Program-made: the position numbers and the translations under genes
Notes under the pieces: generated by a model
Databases searched by the model: none
Told to the model about the DNA's origin: nothing
Seen by the model: only the letters and a program-made list of their open reading frames with translations
DNA from: Actinomycetota bacterium
GTDB taxonomy: Bacteria > Actinomycetota > Actinomycetes > Actinomycetales > Microbacteriaceae
DNA: 6,621 bases
Direction: 5' to 3'
Assembly: GCA_009703845.1 (NCBI GenBank)
Contig: WLFI01000038.1
Location: forward strand, 1-6,621
Shown here: positions 1-5,723 of the stretch, in pieces
Layout of the letters: the number at the start of each line of letters is the position of its first letter
Position numbering within the stretch: the stretch's first letter is position 1

Positions 1-170
1 CACTTTGTGGCGGCAGCTCATCGACCGACAAGGCCGCACTTGCAGCACTCAAGAAGATCACCGAACCTGTGGTCGTAAAGATCGTGGTTGCTCGTGAACT
101 TCGCGACCCAGCCAAGTACGCCACCAAGGGTCAAAAAGTTACCCGCGCAGTTTACGTAACCATCGGTTAG
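1..170 (+). CDS. 3' end of an unidentified gene (partial)
   Basis: This is the only frame open from the left edge to a stop. It reads in phase from base 3 and ends with TAG at 168-170; the other two forward frames stop within about 110 bases. It gives 55 residues beginning LCGGSSSTDK and ending VTRAVYVTIG. The tail alternates charged and beta-branched residues (EPVVVKIVVARELRD, then KVTRAVYVTIG), which suggests beta strands of a small domain, but I recognise no family. The single Cys follows Leu rather than Gly, Ala or Ser, so it does not look like a lipobox. The start lies outside the window. A strong hairpin begins 15 bases after the stop, which supports this as the real end of a transcription unit. 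No function is assigned. Confidence 0.6.
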   Translation, partial: LCGGSSSTDKAALAALKKITEPVVVKIVVARELRDPAKYATKGQKVTRAVYVTIG

Positions 171-184
171 TAATCAGCGTTAGC

Positions 185-218
185 AAAGGGGATGGTTCTG
201 TGCGGAACCATCCCCTTT
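185..218 (+). terminator. Strong hairpin terminator after the upstream gene
   Basis: AAAGGGGATGGTTC (185-198) pairs perfectly over 14 bp with GAACCATCCCCTTT (205-218) around a 6-base loop. It begins 15 bases after the stop of the upstream partial gene and lies about 70 bases before pyrE. The T-tract after the stem is poor (only TTT inside the stem and another TTT at 222-224), so it resembles the low-U terminators common in Actinobacteria. The stem is symmetrical, but its position fits termination of the + strand upstream gene. Confidence 0.8.
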
Positions 219-274
219 CGCTTTGCCCGGGTAACTTCGACTTTGGTCGAGCGCCGGCCACAGCATCCAAGATT

Positions 275-289
275 TAGGATTGACCCATG
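275..289 (+). promoter_or_regulatory. pyrE: Possible -10 box or Shine-Dalgarno just before pyrE
   Basis: TAGGAT at 275-280 fits the TANNNT pattern of a -10 box. Transcription starting 7 bases beyond its end would begin at the A of the pyrE ATG (287), giving a leaderless mRNA, a common form in Actinobacteria. The same bases contain AGGA (276-279), 7 bases before the ATG, which could instead be a weak Shine-Dalgarno. I see no convincing -35 box at the right distance. The sequence alone cannot decide between the two readings. Confidence 0.3.
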
Positions 290-850
290 ACCTTTTCTTC
301 ACCTTCAAAGCCACGCCTTGTTGAGCTAGTCAAAGAACTTGCCGTTGTGCACGGCCGTGTGACGTTGTCGAGCGGGCTTGAGGCTGACTACTACGTTGAT
401 CTTCGTCGAGCCACGCTGCACCACGAGGCCGCGCCGCTCATCGGCCAGGTGATTCTCGACCTTCTAGACGCAAACGGTGTAACCGACTTCGATGCAATCG
501 GCGGTCTCACCATGGGTGCCGACCCGGTTGCCACCTCGGTGCTTCACCAGGGTGCCGCTCGCGGTCGCGCGATCGACGCCTTCGTGGTTCGCAAAGCAGC
601 CAAGGCGCACGGCATGGGTCGCCAGGTCGAAGGCCCAGACGTGGCCGGCCGCAAGGTTGTCGTCGTTGAAGACACCTCGACCACCGGCGGCTCACCGTTG
701 ACCGCAGCAGAAGCCTTGAAGGCAGCCGGCGCAATCGTGGTCGCCGTAGCCACCGTGGTTGACCGTGACACCGGAGCGCAAAAAGTGATCGAAGACGCTG
801 GCTTTAGATACCTCACCGCCATAACCCTGGATGACCTGGGCCTGCGCTAA
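287..850 (+). CDS. pyrE: Orotate phosphoribosyltransferase
   Basis: PyrE transfers the phosphoribosyl group of PRPP to orotate, giving orotidine monophosphate in cytosolic pyrimidine synthesis. The 187-residue protein is the short actinobacterial size class. The diagnostic PRPP-binding motif VVVVEDTSTTGGS lies at residues 124-136, with the acidic pair E128-D129. The N-terminal part has SSGLEADYYVDLR (28-40), the family's SG...YxD segment. The mobile catalytic loop is visible as RKAAKAHGMG (102-111), with K103, K106 and H108 in the expected places. GGLTMGADPVA (72-82) matches the conserved glycine-rich turn. The start is the first ATG, with either AGGA 7 bases upstream or leaderless initiation. 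The stop TAA abuts the ATG of the MFS gene, so the two are probably co-transcribed. No oddities were seen inside the enzyme. Identification is secure. Confidence 0.96.
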   Translation: MTFSSPSKPRLVELVKELAVVHGRVTLSSGLEADYYVDLRRATLHHEAAPLIGQVILDLLDANGVTDFDAIGGLTMGADPVATSVLHQGAARGRAIDAFVVRKAAKAHGMGRQVEGPDVAGRKVVVVEDTSTTGGSPLTAAEALKAAGAIVVAVATVVDRDTGAQKVIEDAGFRYLTAITLDDLGLR

Positions 851-2074
851 ATGCGCGCCTTCGTTCTGACCCAGGCGTCTAACTTCGCCGGAGTCATTTC
901 GGGCAGCATCATCTTCATTGCCCTGCCGTGGCTCGTGCTCGATGTCACCGGCTCTTCGGCCCAAGGCGCATTGGTAATCGCTGCCAGCAGCATTCCTGGT
1001 CTCTTGCTCGCCCCAATGATGGGTTCGTTCATCGACTCGATTGGTCGCCGCCGAGTGGCTTGGGCCGCCGAGGGTGTCACGGTTCTCACCACAATCGCCT
1101 TTCCGCTGATGGCGGTTTTCGGTGCCATCAACCTTTGGTCACTGGTCGTGCTCGCCGTGATTAGAAACATCTTCTCGCCGGGCGGTCAGTCGGCTCGAAA
1201 ATCTTTGGTGCCGGATGTCGCAGCCAAGGCCGGGCTCACCCTCGACCGAGCTAACTCGCTGCACGAGGCCGTGTTCGCCGCTGGGTTTGCGGTTGGCCCG
1301 GCCATTAGTGCGATTGTGATTGGTTTCTCTGGCCCGATGATGGCTTTTTGGTGGTCGGCAGGCGCTGGTGCAGCATCCGCTTTGTTTATGTTGGCGGTCA
1401 AGGTTGTCGAGAAGCAAGAGCCTGCCAGCGCTGACGATGACATCAAGCGCCCGTTGCGTTATGCATTCGAGGGCGTGCGGGCTCTGGGCCGCTACCCGGC
1501 CGTCGCGATTTTGTTCATCTCGCTGCTCGCCGTGAGCCTCATCTATATTCCGACCGAGATGGTCGTGCTGCCACGCTACTTTAACGACATCGGCCAGCCC
1601 GAGGGGCTCGGATTCTTGATTGCCACCATGGCAACGGCCAGTGTGTTCGGCTCGCTCGCCTATGAGTGGCTAGCAGCTCGCATCAGCTACCCCAATCTGC
1701 TGCGCATGGTTCTGTTCGGCATCTCGGCTGCGATGCTGCCGATGGCGTTTCTTCTGCCTCAGTGGGGAATGTTGGTGCTGGGTGCGATTCTGGGCTTCTC
1801 GTTCGCTCCTGTGATTCCGCTGCTGAACACCGTGGTTCAGCGCCAGGTGCCGGCGAACTTGCGCGGGCGTGTGTTTAGCCTCGAGATGGCGGTTTGGAAC
1901 GCAAGCCCGATGATCTCATTCATCGCGGTAGGTTTCGCCGTAGACCAGGTTGGGGTTCAGCCGGTTTATCTTGCTCTTGCCATTGGCGTCGCCCTCGCTT
2001 CGCTGGCCATTAGTTCGGCACCGCAAATGCACGCACTGGCTTCGGCTAAACAAGCTGAGCAAACAACCAGCTAA
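851..2074 (+). CDS. MFS transporter (MFS_3/EntS-like drug or metabolite efflux type)
   Basis: This is a 407-residue membrane protein with about 12 hydrophobic segments in two halves, separated by a charged linker near residues 187-205 (EKQEPASADDDIKRPLR). Motif A of the major facilitator superfamily is visible between helices 2 and 3 as GSFIDSIGRRRV (58-69). The C-terminal half has RGRVFSLEMAVWNASPM, resembling the same loop in MFS_3-type exporters. Such proteins are usually proton-driven exporters of drugs or siderophores in the cytoplasmic membrane; the substrate here cannot be read from sequence. The ATG at 851 follows the pyrE TAA directly and lies in the same frame, so no upstream start is possible. 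No clear Shine-Dalgarno precedes it, which suggests translation by re-initiation after pyrE. The pairing with pyrE may be only operonic convenience, or export of a pyrimidine-related compound (speculative). Confidence 0.88.
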   Translation: MRAFVLTQASNFAGVISGSIIFIALPWLVLDVTGSSAQGALVIAASSIPGLLLAPMMGSFIDSIGRRRVAWAAEGVTVLTTIAFPLMAVFGAINLWSLVVLAVIRNIFSPGGQSARKSLVPDVAAKAGLTLDRANSLHEAVFAAGFAVGPAISAIVIGFSGPMMAFWWSAGAGAASALFMLAVKVVEKQEPASADDDIKRPLRYAFEGVRALGRYPAVAILFISLLAVSLIYIPTEMVVLPRYFNDIGQPEGLGFLIATMATASVFGSLAYEWLAARISYPNLLRMVLFGISAAMLPMAFLLPQWGMLVLGAILGFSFAPVIPLLNTVVQRQVPANLRGRVFSLEMAVWNASPMISFIAVGFAVDQVGVQPVYLALAIGVALASLAISSAPQMHALASAKQAEQTTS

Positions 2075-2082
2075 CCACGGCA

Positions 2083-2118
2083 AAAGAAAACTCCCCCGAA
2101 GCAATCGCCGCGGGGGAG
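2083..2118 (-). terminator. Intrinsic terminator of the GH16 gene in the convergent gap
   Basis: CTCCCCCG (2091-2098) pairs perfectly with CGGGGGAG (2111-2118) over 8 bp, with a 12-base loop. Read on the - strand, the stem is followed at once by TTTTCTTTT (complement of 2082-2090), the classic Rho-independent layout, and it starts 19 bases after the GH16 stop. On the + strand there is no T-tract next to the stem, so it would serve the MFS gene less well, though it may act in both directions in this 63-base gap. Confidence 0.85.
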
Positions 2119-2137
2119 CATCCTCGTTGAATTTTGC

Positions 2138-3049
2138 CTAAGGCTTGCCGGCCTTGATGGCGGCAGCGGTGCCAGTGACTTTGCCCTGGCCATTGATTGT
2201 GTAGTAGCGAATGTAGTCGACATACATCTTGGCCGACGTCAGGTCTGGGTCTAGGTCACCGGTGAAGCGACCGCCCATGGCTAGGTTCAGAATCAAGAAG
2301 AAAGGCTTGTTGAAAACCCACTTGTTGGTTCCAACGCTCTTCGGGGTTACCGTGTGGAACAACTTGTTGTTGATGTACCAGTTGATCTTGTTCGGGAACC
2401 ACTCGATGGCATAAACGTTGTAGGTCGAGCTCAGTGGCTTGTCGAGCGACCAGGTGTTGGTGATGCCATCGCCACCAAAGTAGCCTGGGCCGTGAACGGT
2501 TCCCCAGACGGTCCAAGGGTTTGCGCCCTTGCCCTCCATGATGTCGATTTCACCAGAGTTAGGCCACTGGTTTCCAGGAAAGTCGTTGCCGAGCATCCAG
2601 AATGCTGGCCAGGTGCCGTCACCCTTTGGGTTCTTAATGCGCGCCTCTAGGCGGCCGTACTGAAACGCGAGCTTGCCTTTGGTGTGAATGCGGCTGCTCA
2701 AGAATTCACAGGCCGAACCGACAGTGTTGATCGGGCACTCGTAGTAGATGTCTTCGTTGATGTTCGGCTCATACTTGGATGCTGTGAACACAAGGTTGCC
2801 TTGTGAAACCCCATCGGTCTTTACGTTGGTGTCAACGTAGGCCTGGTGCTCGAGGTTACCCCAGCCACCGCCACCGACGTCATAGCTAAAGACCGAGCTA
2901 GATGGCTTGACGTTGGCTTTGCCCTTGAACTCGAGCGCCCAGACCAACTTTTTGGTGGTTGCACCGGTCGCAGCCGAAGGGGCGCCGATGCCAAACGCGA
3001 GCGCACCTATTGCCGCCAGAGCAGCTAATCGCATAATGTTTTTCTTCAT
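2138..3049 (-). CDS. Secreted GH16 glycoside hydrolase, laminarinase-type endo-beta-glucanase
   Basis: This 303-residue precursor has a signal peptide (MKKNIMR, then a hydrophobic Ala/Leu/Gly stretch to about residue 22, cleavage near 25-30) followed by one GH16 domain to about residue 285. The active site is GEIDIMEG (166-173): E167 is the expected nucleophile, D169 the helper and E172 the acid/base. The extra Met between the Asp and the second Glu is the beta-bulge form found in laminarinases and relatives, not in lichenases. GGGGWGNLEHQAY (59-71) and TWPAFWMLG (146-154) are typical substrate-cleft segments. The only two cysteines, C105 and C114, could form a local disulfide. There is no carbohydrate-binding module, lipobox or sorting signal, so the enzyme is probably released. 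Laminarin-like beta-1,3-glucan is the best guess; other GH16 substrates remain possible. The start is supported by an AGAGG Shine-Dalgarno 7 bases upstream. The gene diverges from an ABC sugar importer and shares its control region. Confidence 0.92.
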   Translation of the reverse strand: MKKNIMRLAALAAIGALAFGIGAPSAATGATTKKLVWALEFKGKANVKPSSSVFSYDVGGGGWGNLEHQAYVDTNVKTDGVSQGNLVFTASKYEPNINEDIYYECPINTVGSACEFLSSRIHTKGKLAFQYGRLEARIKNPKGDGTWPAFWMLGNDFPGNQWPNSGEIDIMEGKGANPWTVWGTVHGPGYFGGDGITNTWSLDKPLSSTYNVYAIEWFPNKINWYINNKLFHTVTPKSVGTNKWVFNKPFFLILNLAMGGRFTGDLDPDLTSAKMYVDYIRYYTINGQGKVTGTAAAIKAGKP

Positions 3050-3056
3050 GGTTATA

Positions 3057-3065
3057 CCTCTCTTT
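3057..3065 (-). promoter_or_regulatory. Ribosome binding site of the GH16 gene
   Basis: On the - strand the bases read AAAGAGAGG, ending 7 bases before the ATG at 3049. The purine-rich run matches the anti-Shine-Dalgarno well and fixes the start. Its first four bases also form part of one arm of the inverted repeat at 3062-3079. Confidence 0.7.
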
Positions 3066-3079
3066 AGTGCTAACTAAAG
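3062..3079. repeat. Inverted repeat overlapping the GH16 ribosome binding site
   Basis: CTTTAGT (3062-3068) and ACTAAAG (3073-3079) are perfect 7-bp arms around GCTA. In the GH16 transcript this could fold into a small hairpin whose 3' arm includes the first bases of the Shine-Dalgarno. As DNA it could be an operator, though its centre lacks the CG of the two LacI-type sites upstream. The role is unknown. Confidence 0.5.
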
Positions 3080-3109
3080 TTGGTCGCCAGAACGCACACT
3101 CTGCCGATT

Positions 3110-3128
3110 ACGGTTTGGTAACGGTTTG
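3110..3128. repeat. Tandem ACGGTTTG direct repeat, one helical turn apart
   Basis: ACGGTTTG occurs at 3110-3117 and again at 3121-3128, 11 bp start to start, inside the GH16 leader region. Direct repeats one turn apart can be sites for a regulator binding in tandem on one face of the helix. With only two 8-base copies, chance is possible. Confidence 0.35.
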
Positions 3129-3148
3129 AACTTTGCTTGTAATTCTGC

Positions 3149-3177
3149 TTGTTCGTGAAATCGCTTTCACGCACAAT
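3149..3177 (+). promoter_or_regulatory. Candidate promoter for the ABC importer operon
   Basis: TTGTTC (3149-3154) as -35 and CACAAT (3172-3177) as -10 are separated by exactly 17 bp, and that spacer is almost wholly operator O1. Matches to the consensus are partial (3 of 6 and 4 of 6), so this is a positional argument as much as a sequence one. A start about 7 bases on would fall at the left edge of operator O2, so a bound repressor would block both promoter recognition and the start site. Confidence 0.45.
3154..3171. promoter_or_regulatory. LacI-family operator O1
   Basis: CGTGAAATCGCTTTCACG is an 18-bp near-perfect palindrome: only the pair flanking the central CG breaks the symmetry. The core TGAAATCGCTTTCA fits the general LacI/GalR-family operator pattern of inverted TGAAA-type half-sites around a central CG. 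It is the exact reverse complement of O2. The repressor gene is not in this window. Confidence 0.85.
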
Positions 3178-3205
3178 AGTAAGACGTGAAAGCGATTTCA
3201 CGCAA
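3176..3205 (-). promoter_or_regulatory. Candidate promoter for the GH16 gene
   Basis: On the - strand, TACTAT (complement of 3176-3181) fits a -10 box, and TTGCGT (complement of 3200-3205) could be the -35 with an 18-bp spacer lying mostly in operator O2. The -10 overlaps by two bases the candidate -10 of the opposite promoter, so polymerases could not occupy both at once. Transcription would begin inside operator O1. The consensus match is partial. Confidence 0.4.
3185..3202. promoter_or_regulatory. LacI-family operator O2
   Basis: CGTGAAAGCGATTTCACG is identical over 18 of 18 bases to the reverse complement of O1. The centres of the two sites are 31 bp apart, close to three helical turns, so two repressor dimers would sit on the same face of the DNA. 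Flanking CAAGCA (3203-3208) mirrors TGCTTG at 3146-3151 beside O1, extending the symmetry of the module. Confidence 0.85.
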
Positions 3206-3238
3206 GCAATAACCTTTCCGAATAAAAACAGTCGAAGC

Positions 3239-3272
3239 GGTAAGGGTGTCGTCGCACAACGATACCCTTACC
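3239..3272 (+). other. Stable stem-loop in the 5' leader of the binding-protein mRNA
   Basis: GGTAAGGGTGTCG (3239-3251) pairs with CGATACCCTTACC (3260-3272): 13 bp with one G-U pair and an 8-base loop (TCGCACAA). It lies downstream of the candidate start site and ends 10 bases before the Shine-Dalgarno AAGGAG (3283-3288). No T-tract follows, so it does not look like an attenuator. It may protect the 5' end of the message or hold the ribosome site open; this role is inferred. Confidence 0.65.
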
Positions 3273-3282
3273 CCTCGGCCAC

Positions 3283-3288
3283 AAGGAG
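3283..3288 (+). promoter_or_regulatory. Ribosome binding site of the binding-protein gene
   Basis: AAGGAG ends 6 bases before the ATG at 3295. This supports that ATG over the second in-frame ATG at 3304, which would be 15 bases away. Confidence 0.8.
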
Positions 3289-3294
3289 AACAAG

Positions 3295-4608
3295 ATGAAG
3301 GTCATGCGTAACCTCAAGCGAATCAGCGCTCTGCTACTCACTGTTTTTGTAACCCTGGGTTTGGTGCAGCCGGCTAAGGCAGCCACCCCGGTAACCATCA
3401 CCATTTGGTCATTCGGAAACGTTATTGAACCGTGGGCCATCACCGAATACAAGAAGCTTCACCCAGAGGTGACTCTACAGATCAAAAAGGGTGAGCTCGA
3501 CGCTCACCACCAGTCGCTGATCACAGCGTTCTTGGCAAAGAAGACCCCAGACATCGCAGCCGTTGAGGTTTCATACTCCGGCTACTTCCGCTCATACCCT
3601 TCATACTTCGAAGACCTTCGCAAAGCACCTTATAACGCAGGCACCATCGAGAAGGACTACCTCGACTGGCGCTGGGACCAGGGCGTTGGCTATGACGGCA
3701 CCGTTTTCGGTCTTCCAACCGACGTTGGTGGCATGCAGGTTGCCTACCGTGTTGACCTATTCAAGAAGCACGGCCTTCCTACCGACCGCAAGGCTGTCGG
3801 CGCCCTATGGCCAACCTGGGAGAAATTCATTTCAACCGGCCAGAAGTACAACTCGAAGCTAACCACTGCCGAGAAAGACTCTTGCAAGAAGAAAAAGATT
3901 TGCTATGGCTTCATTGACAACGCCGGAACCATCTACAACGCGGTTCTAAACCAGGCGAGCGCCAAGTACTACGAGAACAACAACACCAAAGATGGCAAGT
4001 TGATTTACTCGACCAACCCAGCCGTGAAGAAGGCATTCGACACCACCACCAAGGCGTTGAAGGCAAACATCGGTACCCGAATCAACTCGTTCACCTCTGA
4101 CTGGAACGTCGGTATGAACAACGGTATCTTCGCGACCATCCTCGCCCCGGCCTGGATGATGGACTACATCAAGCAGCAGGCTCCAAAGACCAAGGGCAAG
4201 TGGGACATCGCCGACCTGCCTGGCGGTGGTGGAAACCTCGGTGGTTCACAGCTGACCATTCCAAAGTCGGCCAAGAACAAGACCGCAGCCTGGGAGTTCA
4301 TGTCTTGGTACCTAGCCCCTGCGCAGCAGCTGACCATCTTCAAGAAGTACGGTCTGTTCCCATCGGCATCGTCGCTCTATGACGACGCAGCGCTGAAGAA
4401 CTACAAAGACCCGTTCTTCAACAACGCTCCGGTTGGCTCGATTTACACCGCAGGTGCTCTTCAGCTGAAGCCGATCTTCGAGGGCAAGAAGCAGCGCGCC
4501 ATCGACAACATCTTCGGTCAAGCGCTGTCTCGCGTCGCCATCGGTAAACAAACACCGGCGGCAGCCTGGCAACAAGCCCTGTCTGAAATCAAGAAATCGG
4601 TTGGTTAG
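3295..4608 (+). CDS. Extracellular sugar-binding protein of an ABC importer (SBP family 1)
   Basis: This 437-residue protein would capture oligosaccharides outside the membrane and deliver them to the two permeases encoded next. The N-terminus is a Sec signal peptide: basic MKVMRNLKR, hydrophobic core ALLLTVFVTLGLV (12-24), and an AKA cleavage motif ending near residue 29. The mature part starts VTITIWSFGNV, the usual first strand of the family. Further typical segments are AFLAKKTPDIAAVE (78-91), YDGTVFGLPTDVGG (133-146, the conserved GxxYGLP-like stretch) and AAWEFMSWYLAP (331-342, the usual late helix). The only cysteines are C197 and C203, a likely local disulfide. There is no lipobox Cys, unusual for a Gram-positive binding protein. 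Context beside a GH16 enzyme suggests beta-glucan oligosaccharides, similar in layout to CebEFG, but residues that would prove the ligand cannot be named. It is probably controlled by operators O1 and O2. Confidence 0.92.
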   Translation: MKVMRNLKRISALLLTVFVTLGLVQPAKAATPVTITIWSFGNVIEPWAITEYKKLHPEVTLQIKKGELDAHHQSLITAFLAKKTPDIAAVEVSYSGYFRSYPSYFEDLRKAPYNAGTIEKDYLDWRWDQGVGYDGTVFGLPTDVGGMQVAYRVDLFKKHGLPTDRKAVGALWPTWEKFISTGQKYNSKLTTAEKDSCKKKKICYGFIDNAGTIYNAVLNQASAKYYENNNTKDGKLIYSTNPAVKKAFDTTTKALKANIGTRINSFTSDWNVGMNNGIFATILAPAWMMDYIKQQAPKTKGKWDIADLPGGGGNLGGSQLTIPKSAKNKTAAWEFMSWYLAPAQQLTIFKKYGLFPSASSLYDDAALKNYKDPFFNNAPVGSIYTAGALQLKPIFEGKKQRAIDNIFGQALSRVAIGKQTPAAAWQQALSEIKKSVG

Positions 4609-4658
4609 CGACGCACAAGCGCGCAAAAATCTTCCGAATTGTTGAAACAAATCTGATT

Positions 4659-4662
4659 AGGA
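4659..4662 (+). promoter_or_regulatory. Ribosome binding site deciding the first permease start
   Basis: AGGA lies 8 bases before ATG 4671 and 5 bases before the adjacent in-frame TTG 4668. Both spacings can work, but ATG is the stronger start codon and is preferred. The difference is one residue. Confidence 0.5.
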
Positions 4663-4670
4663 ACTAGTTG

Positions 4671-5723
4671 ATGAACAACACGTCTCCCGTAGCTGACGCA
4701 AGTCAGACCTCGGGTAACTCGAACGGTCGAGGGGGCCGTCGCACAGCGGCCCCTTCACCGTGGCGAGCAGATGCTCAGCCCGGTGCGCCAAGAAAGCGCA
4801 AAAAAACCAGCCGAGACGAAGCCGGTTCGATCAGAGCCCTGAACCCGGGCTGGGGATACATTTTCACCGCCCCGTTCTTCATTATGTTTCTCATCTTCGG
4901 TCTCGCGCCAGTGGTCTATTCGACCTACATCGCATTCTTCAACTGGGATCCACTAGAGCTAGAGCATCCGTTCGTCGGCCTCGACAACTTTGCGTTGCTA
5001 CTTGACGATGGTCAATTCTGGATGGCCGTTGGAAACACCTTCAGCATCTGGTTCTTCTCGACCATCCCGGCCATGATCATGTCGATTGGTTTGGCTGCCA
5101 TTTTGCGCAACCCGAACCTTCGCGGTGCGACTTTCTGGCGCACCATTCTGCTGGTTCCGAACATCACTTCGGTTCTTGCAATCGCCATCATCTTCGGCCA
5201 GCTTTTCGGCCGCGACTTCGGCCTGATCAACCTGATGCTCGACATCTTCGGTTTTGACCGCCACATCGACTGGATCACCGAGCAGATTCCTAGCCACATC
5301 GCCATCGCCACCATGATTACCTGGCGCTGGGTCGGTTATAACTCGCTCATCTTCTTGGCGGCCATGCTGGCGATTCCGAACGAACTTTACGAATCGGCAT
5401 CACTCGATGGCGCTTCTAAGTGGCAGACGTTCCGTTACGTGACGCTTCCACAGCTTCGCAACACCATCACCTTCGTGCTCATCGTTGGCACGATCGGTGG
5501 TCTGCAGGTTTTCGCAGAGCCATTGACCCTGGGCGGTAACTTCAACGGTGGAGATAGCCGTCAGTTCTCAACCCTGACCTTGTTCTTATACGAGCAGGCC
5601 TTCGTGAACAACAAGTGGGGCTACGCCGCAGCGGTTGGAATCATGATCACCTTGATCGTTCTCGTGATTTCTGCCATCAACTTCTGGCTCACCCGCCGAA
5701 TCGCAAGTGAGGACAGCAAGTGA
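4671..5723 (+). CDS. ABC sugar transporter permease, MalF/UgpA type
   Basis: This is the first of two membrane subunits forming the channel of the importer. It has 350 residues and about six hydrophobic segments (near 62-90, 116-142, 155-180, 208-233, 264-284 and 317-341). The cytoplasmic EAA loop that docks on the ATPase reads ESASLDGASKWQTF (241-254), followed by LP at 259-260, as in binding-protein-dependent permeases. The first periplasmic-side segment NWDPLELEHPFVGLDNF (91-107) is typical of the MalF branch. Before helix 1 there is a 55-60 residue tail rich in Ser, Gly, Pro, Arg and Lys, expected in the cytoplasm, longer than many relatives have. The gene starts 62 bases after the binding-protein stop with no clear terminator between, so one operon is likely. 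An alternative start is the TTG at 4668. No ATPase gene is visible here. Confidence 0.92.
   Translation: MNNTSPVADASQTSGNSNGRGGRRTAAPSPWRADAQPGAPRKRKKTSRDEAGSIRALNPGWGYIFTAPFFIMFLIFGLAPVVYSTYIAFFNWDPLELEHPFVGLDNFALLLDDGQFWMAVGNTFSIWFFSTIPAMIMSIGLAAILRNPNLRGATFWRTILLVPNITSVLAIAIIFGQLFGRDFGLINLMLDIFGFDRHIDWITEQIPSHIAIATMITWRWVGYNSLIFLAAMLAIPNELYESASLDGASKWQTFRYVTLPQLRNTITFVLIVGTIGGLQVFAEPLTLGGNFNGGDSRQFSTLTLFLYEQAFVNNKWGYAAAVGIMITLIVLVISAINFWLTRRIASEDSK

Noticed and set aside
237..251. Small stem TCGAC/GTCGA between the upstream terminator and pyrE
   Set aside because: Only five pairs with a short loop and no clear link to a promoter or ribosome site; likely chance.
847..1446. Long open frames on the - strand opposite the MFS gene
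   Set aside because: They are antisense to a clear membrane protein, have no ribosome sites and encode no recognisable domain; high-GC third positions commonly leave such frames open.
2539..2552. Operator-like sequence inside the GH16 gene (- strand TGAAATCGACATCA, 11 of 14 matches to the O1 core)
   Set aside because: These bases encode the conserved catalytic EIDI segment; codon constraint explains the likeness, and one half-site is broken at three positions.
3154..3202. The two operator copies as a single transcription terminator (18-bp stem, 13-base loop)
   Set aside because: They lie between divergent genes with no gene reading into them, there is no T-tract, and each copy is itself a palindrome with a LacI-type core.
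4668..4670. TTG as start of the first permease
   Set aside because: The adjacent ATG at 4671 is a stronger start with acceptable spacing from AGGA; kept only as an alternative.
4609..4670. Possible terminator or attenuator between the binding protein and first permease
   Set aside because: Only a 5-bp TTGTT/AACAA repeat with a 2-base loop is present; there is no stable stem or T-tract, so I treat the genes as one operon.
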